Source: Adiantum capillus-veneris
Lineage: Eukaryota > Streptophyta > Polypodiopsida > Polypodiales > Pteridaceae
Assembly: GCA_014529385.2 (NCBI GenBank)
Contig: CM043960.1
Coordinates: 120,788,543-120,852,542 of the forward strand
Length of the DNA stretch: 64,000 nucleotides
Reading direction: 5' to 3'
A program made the position numbers and the translations under genes. The notes beneath the pieces were generated by a model. The model saw only the letters and a program-made list of their open reading frames with translations. It was not told where the DNA came from and made no database searches. Positions within the stretch are counted from its first letter, which is position 1, and each line of letters begins with the position of its first letter. This document shows, piece by piece, positions 1 to 9,670 of this stretch.

Positions 1-386
1 AACTTGCGCTTCTTGAGCGCTGACACCCCAGGGGCTTGCTCGTCCAAGTAATGGCTTGCATCGGTTGCAATTTCTTGGAATCGTTGCAACCGCTTGGAGA
101 ATGGGCGATCACCTTTGTGTATATAGCGCAAAAGATCTCAAGGCACCCAGATCCCTACATGTGGGGGGATAGATACATAATATTTTATGATGTGCTCCTC
201 CATGAACGTAGAAATCTCCTCAAATGCATTCATGTGAAGGGCAACTGTGGCGTCAAGGTCAGGAAGATGAGTAAAAAAGGTGTGGAGGTCCAACTTCCCT
301 TTGTATTTGGTGTCCTTGAGGAAGAGGATGAAGCGTGACAAAGGGGTGGATGTGGGTGCAGATGCAGAGGCTGTGGCAGTATCCAT
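1..386 (-). pseudogene. Unidentified plant coding sequence, one in-frame stop, runs off window
   Basis: Reading the minus strand from the ATG at 386-384 gives an Ala/Thr/Ser-rich N-terminus followed by a mixed, protein-like sequence of about 82 residues to a TGA at 140-138. The same frame then stays open for 45 more codons to the window edge (DLLRYIHKGDRPFSK, then LQRFQEIATDASHYLDEQAP). A single stop between two coding-looking halves points to one decayed codon, probably an Arg CGA that became TGA. The product is not recognised. An intron is the alternative, since a possible donor (CAT|GTAGGG) lies just before the stop, but the frame continuity favours a nonsense change. The gene may continue beyond position 1. 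Confidence 0.45.
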
Positions 387-631
387 GTTTAGCTTGGGGT
401 GTGGATAGAGAGTGGAGGAGCTCAAGAGTTGCAAAAGTGAAAATAGTGAATGAGTTAGGTGGCCCCCCTTTTATAATGGACCCTTTTTTTAAGACATAAA
501 AAAAAAGACACTTTCACCAAAAAATGATTTCTTATCCCAATGCAAAAAATTATATTCAAAGGCATGATTTGCTGAAGCAAATCATGTTGATTACAGCGGG
601 GATCAATATGAAAATTGCAAGAGTTACAAAG

Positions 632-1897
632 TTATAAGATCGATAGCATAGTTCCATCTAATGATCGACAAACCATGATGTATTGAAAATGTGGTGGAAG
701 GATTCTCACCTTGTGACCTTGTAAACGAAATTGTGCTTGTTGAAGGGCCTCAAAACCCATAATAACCAAATGTTCTCGAACATTACTGAGAGTCCAATGC
801 TTGCTCACTTGGACTGCCTCCAAAGCATCGTTGGGCATCTTCACTGCAATGTCAAAGCTTGCAATAGCGCTGTCTACACTCTGTAATTAGGGAGTCCACA
901 CTCCAAGCTTGCACATCCAACGATCATAGTGAAATCGTATGTACAAGGAGGTGCGGGATTTCAAATAGCGCATTCCAATACCTGAAGCTCCAACCTTACA
1001 ACGGTACCGGTCCCCGTTGTGCATGCCCTCCACAAAACCCCAGTCCTCTTCTAAAAGCCTTCCTAATTCCTCGTAATGCGCATCTTTACATACAAGCATT
1101 GTGGTAGTCTCCACAAATCCAAACTCTTTAAAAATGTGCACAAAACAATGAATAGGCAAACACCAACTCAAGCCCACAGACCTAGAAGCTTTAGAGTATT
1201 TCAAAGAGTTTTGGACATCCATTATCATCTTTTGCTTGAAAGATGCTACCGACTACAAATCTGGGACCGACCACTCCATACTTAATAAGGAAGTTACTTT
1301 GATGGGTTCAAGCGTTTCAAATGCTTGTGTAGAAGTAGGGACAATATAGGAGTGAGAATAGAAGAAAATCCTTCTTTGAACCAGTTTGGTTGGGCAAAGA
1401 TGTGGGAACATTATTGCTCCAATATCCGCATGTATAGCATTGAATGTGCCGGAGAGACTATGTAGTGGCTGCTCCTCCACCAGCGTGGATGAAAATATGA
1501 CTATAAATGCATGACAAATGTTAAGTATGAATCCATAATAACATTACACTGTGATTTCACACCTAGCTTTGTATTCTCAAAACATGTACTTACAATGTGT
1601 TGGAAATCGAGGTGCTTGTTGCAAGTGCATGGTTGACATTGAGAAAACATGTTGCACAATGGCTACGATCCCCTTGTCTTTGCGGTTCTTGAAGCCAAGG
1701 AGCTTTCCTTTCCAATGAAGATCCAAGTTTGCACGATTCCGCACACGATGAGGGCCAACAACAGATGGCTGCATGCATACCCAAGCACCTTTGGTGAACT
1801 CTTGTGGCACCCACTCATCATCTACACCTCTAGTGTTGTGGCATGCAAGTGCTGTGACCTCATCCTTTGGCCGCCTTTGCGAAGTAGAGTTGGCCAT
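632..1897 (-). pseudogene. Unidentified multi-exon plant gene, degenerate
   Basis: A minus-strand ATG at 1897 opens a coding stretch (MANSTSQRRPKDEV...) ending at a strong donor, T|GTAAGT at 1593-1588. The acceptor TTTATAG at 1507-1501 restores the frame, so a 93-nt intron (1593-1501) joins two coding segments in phase 1. The second exon runs from 1500 to a stop at 887-889, with one TAG at 1255-1253 that leaves the frame open on both sides. A third coding stretch begins after a TTACAG acceptor (exon start about 880) and ends at a donor AAG|GTGAGA (exon end about 710). The join between the second and third pieces is not resolved. No known domain is recognised. Canonical splice sites with preserved phase argue for a real or recently lost host gene, not a retrocopy. 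Confidence 0.45.
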
Positions 1898-2672
1898 GGT
1901 TGAGCAAAGCAAACTAGGAGGAGGAGAAGAACCTTGCTTGTTGCTACAATGTAGGTGGGATAAAGTGATATGAAGAAGTGGTTAACCCTTGTGGCAATGG
2001 GAGGAGAAGGTGGACAACCTTTGCTTGGTGTGGCACTGGGAGGAGAAGGTGGATAACCCTTGCTTGGTGTGGCAATGGAAGGTGGTAGGGGAGGAGAGAG
2101 GAGCTTCCTTGCTGCAGCAATGGAAATGGTGTAGAGAGAGAGAGTGTTGGAGTAGAGGATGAGTGTGATGGTTACAACCAAGGAGGGGTTGGAAAAGGGG
2201 TTCTAGAGAGAGAAAATCACTTTTTGCCTAATAATTACTTTTGGGGGAGCTCTGGATAGCAAAAAAAGATTTTTAAAAAGTTTTTTTAAAAAATTGAATT
2301 TTAGGGTTTTTGGATGCACGTTTTGACTTTGTGAGATCAAAAAATGTATTTTTGACCATAAAATAGTTTTAGAGGGGTTTTCAGAAGATGAAATTTGAGT
2401 TTTGAAATTTTTGAAAAATTTCAAAATTTTGAGATTTTTTCAGAACCGGATAAAAAAAGAGGGAAGTTGGAGGTTCCATATGGCCCACCCATCCCCCCCC
2501 TCCCCACCCCACCTTCTTACTAGGTAAGAGCCCATTTAAGAAGTGTAAGACTACTTTGTCCCCCTATATTTTTGAGGGCATAGAGTGTGTCCACCACCCT
2601 CTTCTCATTGGCTGGCCTCTAATTAACCTTAATCCCAAAGGGCCCCTAGAGGGTTCATATTTTTCCTAATGA
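1898..2672. other. Non-coding stretch upstream of the minus-strand gene
   Basis: No credible gene. It holds a short direct repeat of a GGAGGAGAAGGTGGA motif near 1990-2060, a short GA run near 2130-2142, and an A/T-rich patch (2260-2450) able to fold on itself through TTTGAAA/TTTCAAA runs. It could contain the promoter of the minus-strand gene ending at 1897, but no clear TATA box was identified. Confidence 0.3.
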
Positions 2673-2887
2673 TTCTTCTCCTCTTCTCTCTTCTCTCTTA
2701 GCACTCCGCTTTAGGAGGTGCATCTGCACGTGCTCTCTCATTCTATCTCTCTCTTTGTCTCTCTATGTTCGCGTACAACTTGGAGTATGTGCAAGGAAGG
2801 TTGCTAGTTATGAAGATTTGTGTGTTTCATGGATTGCAGTATGTTGTCGTTGGTATTTGGCAGGGTCTTCCACGCATCCATTTGTAG
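2673..2887 (+). repeat. Dispersed repeat R1, copy 1
   Basis: This stretch is a close relative of 18985-19200. Both start TTCTTCTCCTC and end GCATTTGTAG or a one-base variant, and they share most bases between. The second copy carries about 11 extra bases (GCCGTGCCGAC) near its start. Immediately downstream, at 2891-2903, lies TGGTATCATAGCC, one mismatch from the initiator-Met primer-binding site of plant copia elements. R1 could therefore be the end of an old LTR, but no matching upstream LTR terminus was found. Confidence 0.7.
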
Positions 2888-3123
2888 AAGTGGTATCATA
2901 GCCAAGGTCACACACTTGGGAGTTCTGTCAATCACAGATATGGGGAATCAAAGCTAAGTGTTGCATCATCTTTATTTCTCTTTTTGCCTCATTTTTAATG
3001 TTATGTCATATTATAGACATCAAAAGTTTATGCTTGATTTGTATATGTCTAATTGCTGTTTCATACCTAGATATAGCTATATAAATAGCATACTAGAGAG
3101 ATGAACTACTTATAGAAAGTAAT

Positions 3124-3125
<2 letters not shown>

Positions 3126-3192
<67 letters not shown>
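3126..3192. repeat. (AT)n microsatellite
   Basis: About 33 uninterrupted AT dinucleotides. The flanking 2888-3435 is A/T-rich and shows no gene. Confidence 0.95.
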
Positions 3193-3194
<2 letters not shown>

Positions 3195-3435
3195 GTTTGA
3201 TGTAGTAAATATATTTACAATCAATTTGTGTGCATTTGATCACATTACGAGTAGCATATACATAAACGGTCATACTAGGAATGAATGAAGAGTTTGGTGC
3301 GAGTGAGAAGGTACAAGACAAGGCAAGAAGAAGTTAGGCCGAGAAGTTTTGCATAGCCTTGTAAATAAGGAGAGGGAGAAGTAAAGGCAAACTTATTTTT
3401 TGATCATAGGAGTTGATCCATAAAGATCAAATAGG

Positions 3436-3635
3436 AGTAAATATGACGAATATCTTAAATGTCATGAGAACAATCCCAAGAGGCCTACCACCTATGATAT
3501 TGAGCCGATGTGATCAGCATGGGAAACTACCCAAAAAGTAAATACGACGAATATCTTAAATGTTGTGAGAACAATCCCAAGAGGCCTACCACCTATGATG
3601 AGCCGATGTGATCAGCGTGGAAAACTACCCAAAGA
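3436..3635 (+). repeat. Two-unit tandem duplication, about 100 bp
   Basis: Unit 1 (3436-3536) and unit 2 (3537-3635) both run from AGTAAATAYGACGAATATC to ACTACCCAAA, with a few substitutions and a 3-bp indel. The unit has no recognisable coding content. Confidence 0.85.
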
Positions 3636-3874
3636 GACCTCTCAAAATTTGAGATATTGACATGTTGTCCTGCTAAAGCCACCTGTTTGAAATCTTCAAT
3701 TACCTACAAGCCGAGAAATCAAGAGGGAGTAGCAGGGGCCGATAAGAGCGTAAACACTTGAGCTCCTATGGCTTGTTGCTGGTCTGCACTACCGGCAACC
3801 TACTGAAAGCCGTTCGCCATGTCACCAGAATCGGCCTGAGCCGTCCGGCTTTGCCCCCTTGCCCAACTCCTCTC

Positions 3875-4201
3875 TCACTCACATGCCAACCTAGTGAACA
3901 AAGGAAGAACATGGTCACCCTTCACAAACTCTGTTACACTTCCGCCTACACTCTCCACAATCCCAGAGGCTTCATGACCAAAAATGCGAGGAAATAGACC
4001 AATTTTTGGCTTGTCCTGCCAAAATGTCACGTCACTGCGGCACAATGATGAATAGAGGATCTTTATGCGAACTCCTCCGATTTGTGGTGGATCGACTTCT
4101 ACCTCTTCAATAACAAGCGGCTCTCTTGGTCCCCAACAAACTACACCTTTGCAGTTGATGGTTTGTCTAGTCTCGATGGCGCCATAGCTGAGAACAATCA
4201 C
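3875..4201 (-). pseudogene. Alcohol dehydrogenase-like N-terminal fragment (zinc-dependent MDR family)
   Basis: About 100 residues match the start of plant zinc alcohol dehydrogenases: a [20 protein letters not shown] segment, then the catalytic-zinc cysteine in SSLCRSD (residue 54), the GHE motif (His76, Glu77) and KGDHVLP. The LCRSD form with [17 protein letters not shown] resembles the plant 'ADH-like' subfamily. Full proteins are about 380 residues, so the structural-zinc lobe and the whole NAD-binding domain are missing. Coding similarity stops just after FT, where ACTAG|GTTGGC could be a donor, but no downstream exon is seen on the minus strand before 3640. The real exon probably starts after TTCTCAG near 4187. 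Introns that angiosperm ADH genes carry in this stretch are absent. It is either one exon of a broken gene or a captured fragment. Confidence 0.75.
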
Positions 4202-4483
4202 AAGAAGATTTAGAAATTTTCACACGTAGGAAAAGGGAGCCTTTTTCAATGTTTTTCATACAATGCATAACATCATGAGCTCCTGCTCGGGAGGCACCGC
4301 ATACCTAGCGAGGTACAATTGGGAGCAGGGGACCACCGCACACCCCCCCCCCCCCAGCCAACAGTCCCCTGTCTCCAATCGTACCTAGCTAGGTATGCTG
4401 TGCCTCCCTCACAGAAGCTCATGATGTTGAGGTAAGTCATAACGTGGGACTTATTGTGAGAATCTGTCCAAAACTTCTTGTGA
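4198..4483. mobile_element. Foldback (MITE-like) element F, copy 1
   Basis: The 286-bp element has terminal inverted repeats TCACAAGAAG / CTTCTTGTGA. The centre is a long near-perfect hairpin, with CATCATGAGCTYCTG on the left paired to its complement on the right, including GGCACCGCATACCTAG and a following GATTGGGRGCAGGGG stretch. The loop is a run of about 13 C. A second copy at 28947-29227 shares both ends and the stem but has a different loop, so this is a mobile family. It abuts the 5' edge of the ADH fragment; the first codons of that open frame lie in its terminal repeat. No clean target duplication was identified. Confidence 0.75.
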
Positions 4484-4753
4484 ATCACATAGCAGGCTGC
4501 CAGGATCTTTGATTGTGTGAGCAACTAGTCATGGACTGGTCGACGCGCCCCCCCATAGCGGCAGTCTCTCCTTAGAGCCGAGTCTGCAGCATGCAATAAC
4601 TACAACAAGTGGTGGAGAACTGACACTTCTAATTTCCACATACACTGCCAGCTAAAAGGCGACTCTCTTAGCGTGGTCATCGTTTAACTGCCCTTCTGCC
4701 TCACACACTCACACACACGTTCAAATGCATGCTACCAACTCTGCATGCTAGCA

Positions 4754-4838
<85 letters not shown>
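4754..4838. repeat. Compound (CT)n(CA)n microsatellite
   Basis: About 20 CT units are followed directly by about 22 CA units. The flanking 4484-5640 holds no supportable gene. It is C-rich and has scattered short CT runs. Confidence 0.95.
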
Positions 4839-4840
<2 letters not shown>

Positions 4841-5639
4841 TAGGCCATTCCTCTCTGCAGTCCGACTCACTATCTCTCTCTCCACTCTCTGCCGCTAGCA
4901 GCTGAAATGGTACCAACCAGTTCTCTCTCTACTCTCTTCATGCAACCCTTAGCCACCTACCGAAGACCCTGCACCCACTTCCCATGCAGAGGCGCTCCCA
5001 CTCATTCTCTCTCGGCACCAGCAACTAGAACACTTTGAGCCACTGCGTGGTCAAATCCTTGCGGCTTGATTAGCCTCCACGGCCTCGTGCAGAGGAACAA
5101 CACACTCGCGTTCAATATCTTCCCACAGCTGCACCGGCAATGCTCAGCCGACCTCAGTGCATGAGATTTGGTGGGCCTGGTTAACGAGTATCACACCTTT
5201 CCACAAGCCCTCACCACCCCATATCGACTTTCAATCGCCTCCTCATTCTACAAGCAGAAGCAATACAACTCAGCATGGACTATAGACAAAGCGTGCAGCT
5301 ATTGAACAACACGTAGCAACAGGGGTTGTACTGTACTCCATCCTCACAGTTTCGAGAAGTTGACGCCCAGTGATATTCCTTGGCACAACGCATGGGACAC
5401 TTCAAGCTAAGCAACAAAGCGTAGAAGGCTGGCATTGTGAAACCTCCTCATGATGGCAGCAAAGATCAAAGGGGACGCGTCCTTGTCCATGGGAGAAGCC
5501 AAACTCGAACAGTCAAGGCAACACGTCAGCAGAAGGCGCTCATGATATCCGCTATTCTTTGCCTCCTTAAAATGAGACACACCCCCTCATCAGCAGACCA
5601 ATCTCTCCCCCAGTACGACTACCTACATAGACGAACTTT

Positions 5640-6463
5640 GACGACACACTTTCAAACTGAAGCAATACTTTTTGCGACAGTACTCGCATCCATGGGAGTT
5701 ACCGACGATGCTGATGATGATTTTTGTCTAATGCTTTTAAGCTTTTAGTTTTTCACTTTACTTCATTTTAGTTTTGTAGCACGCCATTGAATTAGATCCA
5801 TAAGGATAAGGATTGTATTAGCGTGGTCTCATAGGCCTTTTGAAGAAGGTTAGTATAACATTTCATTCCATTTCTCTTTCTCTCTTCGCCCTCCCACTAA
5901 GCCTCTCCACAAAGGTGGACATTGACAAACCTCTTTAGTGGCCCGTGCAATACTTTCTTGCACAACGCCCTTTGCCGGATATCCTCGGGCATTAACGATG
6001 ATGAATTGATTTTCATCACGATTTTAAGCTTTTGGTTTTAATCTTTCATTGTACTTCATTTTATTTTATTTATTTTTATCTTTTTTTGTTTGTACCCAAG
6101 CATTGGCATAGATACACAAGGATTGTATTAGTTTATTCTATGTAAATTTGAGCTTTTGAAGACTGTTAATATAACATTTCATGTAGTTTCTCTCTCTTTT
6201 TTCTCCCTCTCCCCCTTCCCTCTTGATCGATGGTCGATGGTATGGAAGTATCCTTCATCGACAAAGCTCTTCGGCGACCAATGCAATAGTTTCTCCGACA
6301 ACGTCGGGCACAGATGACGACGATGATGGTTTACTATGATGATTTTAGTCATTCTTTCAGTTCATTTTAATTTTTGTACCCAAGCATTGGTTTACATCCA
6401 CAAGGATTGTATTAGTTTGGTATCATAGGCTTTTTAAAGAGGGTTAATATAACATTTCCTTTC

Positions 6464-6500
<37 letters not shown>
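5640..6500 (+). repeat. Three-unit degenerate tandem repeat, about 280-310 bp
   Basis: Three units repeat the same order of blocks: a GATGATGATT block, TTTTAAGCTTTTRGTTTT (unclear in unit 3), CACAAGGATTGTATTAG or a variant, AATATAACATTTC, then a CT-rich tail. The GGATTGTATTAG block falls at about 5811, 6120 and 6403. Unit 3 ends in a (CT)n run at 6468-6500. The units are diverged, so this is an old array. No coding capacity is visible. Confidence 0.75.
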
Positions 6501-6505
<5 letters not shown>

Positions 6506-6643
6506 CCCCCCTTAACTAAACTGCGGGCTCTATCTTTGTATTTGATTATCTACAACCTCGCAAGTTGATGACTTTTTGGTACCCACACACACACACACAC
6601 TCACTTGTCAATTCGAATGCTATACGCATACACGCACGTTCGT

Positions 6644-6650
6644 GCACGCG

Positions 6651-6734
<84 letters not shown>
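6644..6734. repeat. (GC)n(CA)n microsatellite
   Basis: A short GCGC run is followed by about 37 CA units, with a smaller (CA)n at 6583-6600. Histidine-threonine 'proteins' read through it are artefacts. 6735-7136 shows nothing recognisable. Confidence 0.95.
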
Positions 6735-6735
<1 letters not shown>

Positions 6736-7136
6736 CGTGAGTGTCTCATTAATGCGCAAACCGGAATCTCTACTTGATGGATCCTTCTCCTTTACTCAAG
6801 CTAATTAGACATTTCCTTCGCCCTAATGACAAGGCTACACCTCGTGTGAATTATCTGACTTTCAAGGCATTATCTACTCTAGTTTAGGTAATTTGTATAA
6901 GCTACAGACTCCCATACTATCTACTACAAGTTTAAACGAGAAGCTTAATTATGTGGTTTTGCTAGGCATTCTTTTGATGCACAGAAAACCTAGATTATCT
7001 CACATAATTTTATGTCTAACTGGAAATGCCTGTCATACATAGAGACTTCTACAAAAAAGAAGCTACGATCGAATTAATTTTGTGTTGTCTTTTATCTACT
7101 CTTTATAGTATAGCCTTTACATGATGACTAAAAACT

Positions 7137-7325
7137 TAGATTCGCTGATGTAGGTAACACCAGTTGACGTTGCATATTTACCAATTTAAGCAGCACAATA
7201 TCAAACTGCAATTCACAATTTTTAACCAATACCAAATGCAGATTCACCGATTTAGGCAGCATTAGTGCAGATGCACCGATTTAGGTAGCACATTGGGTGT
7301 AGATTCGTCGATTTATGAAACACCA
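7137..7325 (+). repeat. Degenerate short motif array (AGATTCACCGATTTAGGCAGCA)
   Basis: A roughly 22-25 bp motif recurs at about 7138, 7171, 7239, 7269 and 7297 with one to several changes and unequal spacing (about 30-70 bp). It was recognised by eye only and the origin is unknown. The following 7326-7700 shows no gene. Confidence 0.55.
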
Positions 7326-7701
7326 ATCACAACATCATGCTGCAGTGGCTGGCCACCACTATCTCGAGTATGCTTTTGTTACCCGGTTATACAAAATGAC
7401 GGATATTTAGATTTGGATTTGAAATGGGTACATGTTGGCAGTGTTTGGATGTGGATTCAATATGGATATATGATAATTTTCTATCGCGATAGTATTGAAC
7501 TTGAGATTAATGAGAATTGATTATTGAATGATGAGTGTGACCAATGATATCCTGATTCATCAGGGTATGATATATACTGCTTATTCTAGTGGTATGTAAC
7601 ACGGTAGTATGTGGATGACGGCAGGCATAAACAATGTTGTTAATTTCTTTTTTTATTATGACATGTTCCTAACACAGAATACTAATTACTGTTTTTGACA
7701 A

Positions 7702-8499
7702 GTATTTGTTAGGAAATAAGACGTAGCTAAATAGATAATTGAGTAGATTACTTAATGGAGAGAGACAGATTTACATACACGAGATTATAGAGTAGAGAGA
7801 GAGAGAGTACACATGATATACGTGGTTCACCCAATGTGGGCTACGTCCACGGGAAAGCAGCCACTCAATGGCTTTAGTACTTCAAAACAAGAAGTAGTTT
7901 ACAAAGGGATTATACCCTTAATGGAGCTCCCACCTTGCTTCACTCTCACCACCTCACACTCACCTTGTTGCATCAACTTCACACTATGAAATGTGTGTAG
8001 AAATGGCCTCCTTTTATTGGCCAAAAGGGCTGCCCTCTCTTATGAGAGACACCCTTGTGTAGCCGCCCTTGTGCGAATAAGTCCAAATCGGACCCTCCAA
8101 TCTGCCCATGTGTGGCCGCCCTTGAGAAAGACAAGCCCGCTTTTGAATTCGGCCACCGGCCACCGGCCATTGACTTTCGGCCACCGGCCACCAGCCATTG
8201 ACTTCCGACCACCGGCCATCGGCCATTGACTACTGGCCACTGGCCAACCGACCGGTTGTTTTCCGACCACTTTCCGACCGCCGTCCGGCCATAATATTCC
8301 GGCGAAAAAAAAGTCTCGAGGGCCTCTGCCCCCGAGGCCTCTAAAGTTGCCCCTGATTCTTGTCCGTGAAAATTTTGGTTTTCGGTGAGTGATTTTCCTT
8401 CATGCACGATGGCTTCTCCTCATAATGGGAGCCTTACAAATGTGCGCTTTTACCACAGAAAATTACAAGGGTAAATCAGGCTCCATACTTAACAGTATT
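7702..8499 (-). mobile_element. Ty1/copia solo LTR with perfect 5-bp target duplication
   Basis: 7707-8494 is the reverse complement of the LTR that flanks the copia element at 41282. It starts TGTTAGGAAATAAG and ends CATACTTAACA, matching that LTR's ends. It is bounded on both sides by GTATT (7702-7706 and 8495-8499), so it is a true insertion reduced to one LTR, normally by LTR-LTR recombination. On the minus strand, the TATA-box position near 8013-8020 reads CAATAAAAGG where the full element has CTATAAAAGG. A GC-rich stretch of repeated GGCCGGTGG units lies at about 8148-8270. Open frames inside it are not genes. Confidence 0.93.
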
Positions 8500-8698
8500 G
8501 TTTACAGATTCTTATCTTTGCAACTGAGGACAACTGCTTTCTAACGGAGAGATATGTTATGGAATTGATATTCTACTATTTATTGTAGCTGACATGCAGA
8601 AAAGGCTTGACCGATCTAAGCCTATGCGAACAAATATACAGTTTGTACATTTTATTATTAAAGTGCTCTTTTACTAGCTTTGGCCATTTATGACCAGC

Positions 8699-9657
8699 TG
8701 TTGGACGGGAAGCTACTCACACACCCATGAAGTGCATGCAAACACTACCTAGATCAACATAATGTCAATCGAGGACACAGATGACACGATAGGTACACAG
8801 AGGAAATCTCTTAAGCTTGTCAGGCTGAGACCATCCTACACATACAACACTCTGGAAGGCCAACTAAACCACAATCAAGAACCTCACTGCTCTCAACTAC
8901 ACCACCTAGCCACATACACACATACTAAAGGTAACTCGCCTAATCATGCCAGATTCGTACGAAACTTAAGGAACACCATTCCCTCACTAGGATACACCTG
9001 TCCCTAAGCTTCTACACTCAAAACCCTCACTCAAAACCCATCTGCGAAAAACGCGTAGGATAATAGAGCCGAATTTTGAAAGTGTTTGAAACTGAAATTT
9101 ATGGGTATCTATGCGTAGCTTATGTCGCCACGATTCTATAGACTACTAGCACGCAGAAAACAGACATCGTTTGATACACTTATGGCCACAAATAGCTCGT
9201 AGATGCGTCGACGTGTGCGCTTCGTCTCGCGTGGAATGCTTGGCGTTGTCGCGTAGCTCTCCTCGAGCCTACAACAATGGTGCAGTCGGATCTCCAATGT
9301 GTTGAGTGAGCGGGGCGTAGCGAGAGGATGAAGCTCACACTCACTCTCTTTCTCTCTCACACACAGTAGACGGCAGCGCTCAAGTTTGATTATGATAAAA
9401 GTCTTTTTTTACAAAATGACCTAGGTACCTTATATACTAAGGCTACCTTAGGTTTAACCAAAAATGGGGTTGAATAGGTCAAATGGCTTTGTATTTACAA
9501 TCTGGAAGTGCCATTGCACCCCGGCTTCTGAAACTAGAATAACTACTCATTACAAATGATGTTTATAGCCATAATCCACAGCATTTCATAACTCGCAAAA
9601 GATAAGACTTTGGTACGAAACTTGAGTTATGTTGTGTTGTTGACCCAGCGGTCAACA
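8699..9657 (-). repeat. Gypsy 3' LTR
   Basis: 959 bp, TG...CA ended. On the minus strand it opens with a palindrome, TGTTGACC then GGTCAACA, and ends TCCCGTCCAACA. A TATA-like AGTATATAAG sits at 9429-9438 on the minus strand. An ACGCGTAGGAT half-site related to the leader palindrome lies near 9051. An 81-residue plus-strand open frame inside it is fortuitous. Confidence 0.93.
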
Positions 9658-9670
9658 TTCCCCCCTTCCG
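9658..9670 (-). promoter_or_regulatory. Polypurine tract of the gypsy element
   Basis: On the minus strand CGGAAGGGGGGAA lies directly before the 3' LTR start, the expected site of plus-strand DNA priming. Just inside it, 9676-9693, is a stem-loop CATGTCG/GGGA/CGACATG. Confidence 0.85.

Noticed and set aside
4273-4524. 83-codon minus-strand frame
   Set aside because: It lies in the hairpin of foldback element F and is not conserved in the second copy.
5437-5748. 103-codon plus-strand open frame
   Set aside because: No domain, mixed composition, and its end overlaps the degenerate tandem repeat; it looks like chance.
6546-6808. Open frames rich in Cys-Val or His-Thr repeats
   Set aside because: They are translations of the (CA)n microsatellite, with no codon constraint.
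7979-8407. 142-codon minus-strand frame rich in Gly/Trp/Arg
   Set aside because: It lies wholly within the copia LTR and its GGCCGGTGG subrepeats; the same frames appear in the other LTR copies.
8762-9007. 81-codon frame present twice (also 17975-18220)
   Set aside because: Both copies are the two LTRs of the gypsy element, so duplication is not evidence of a gene.
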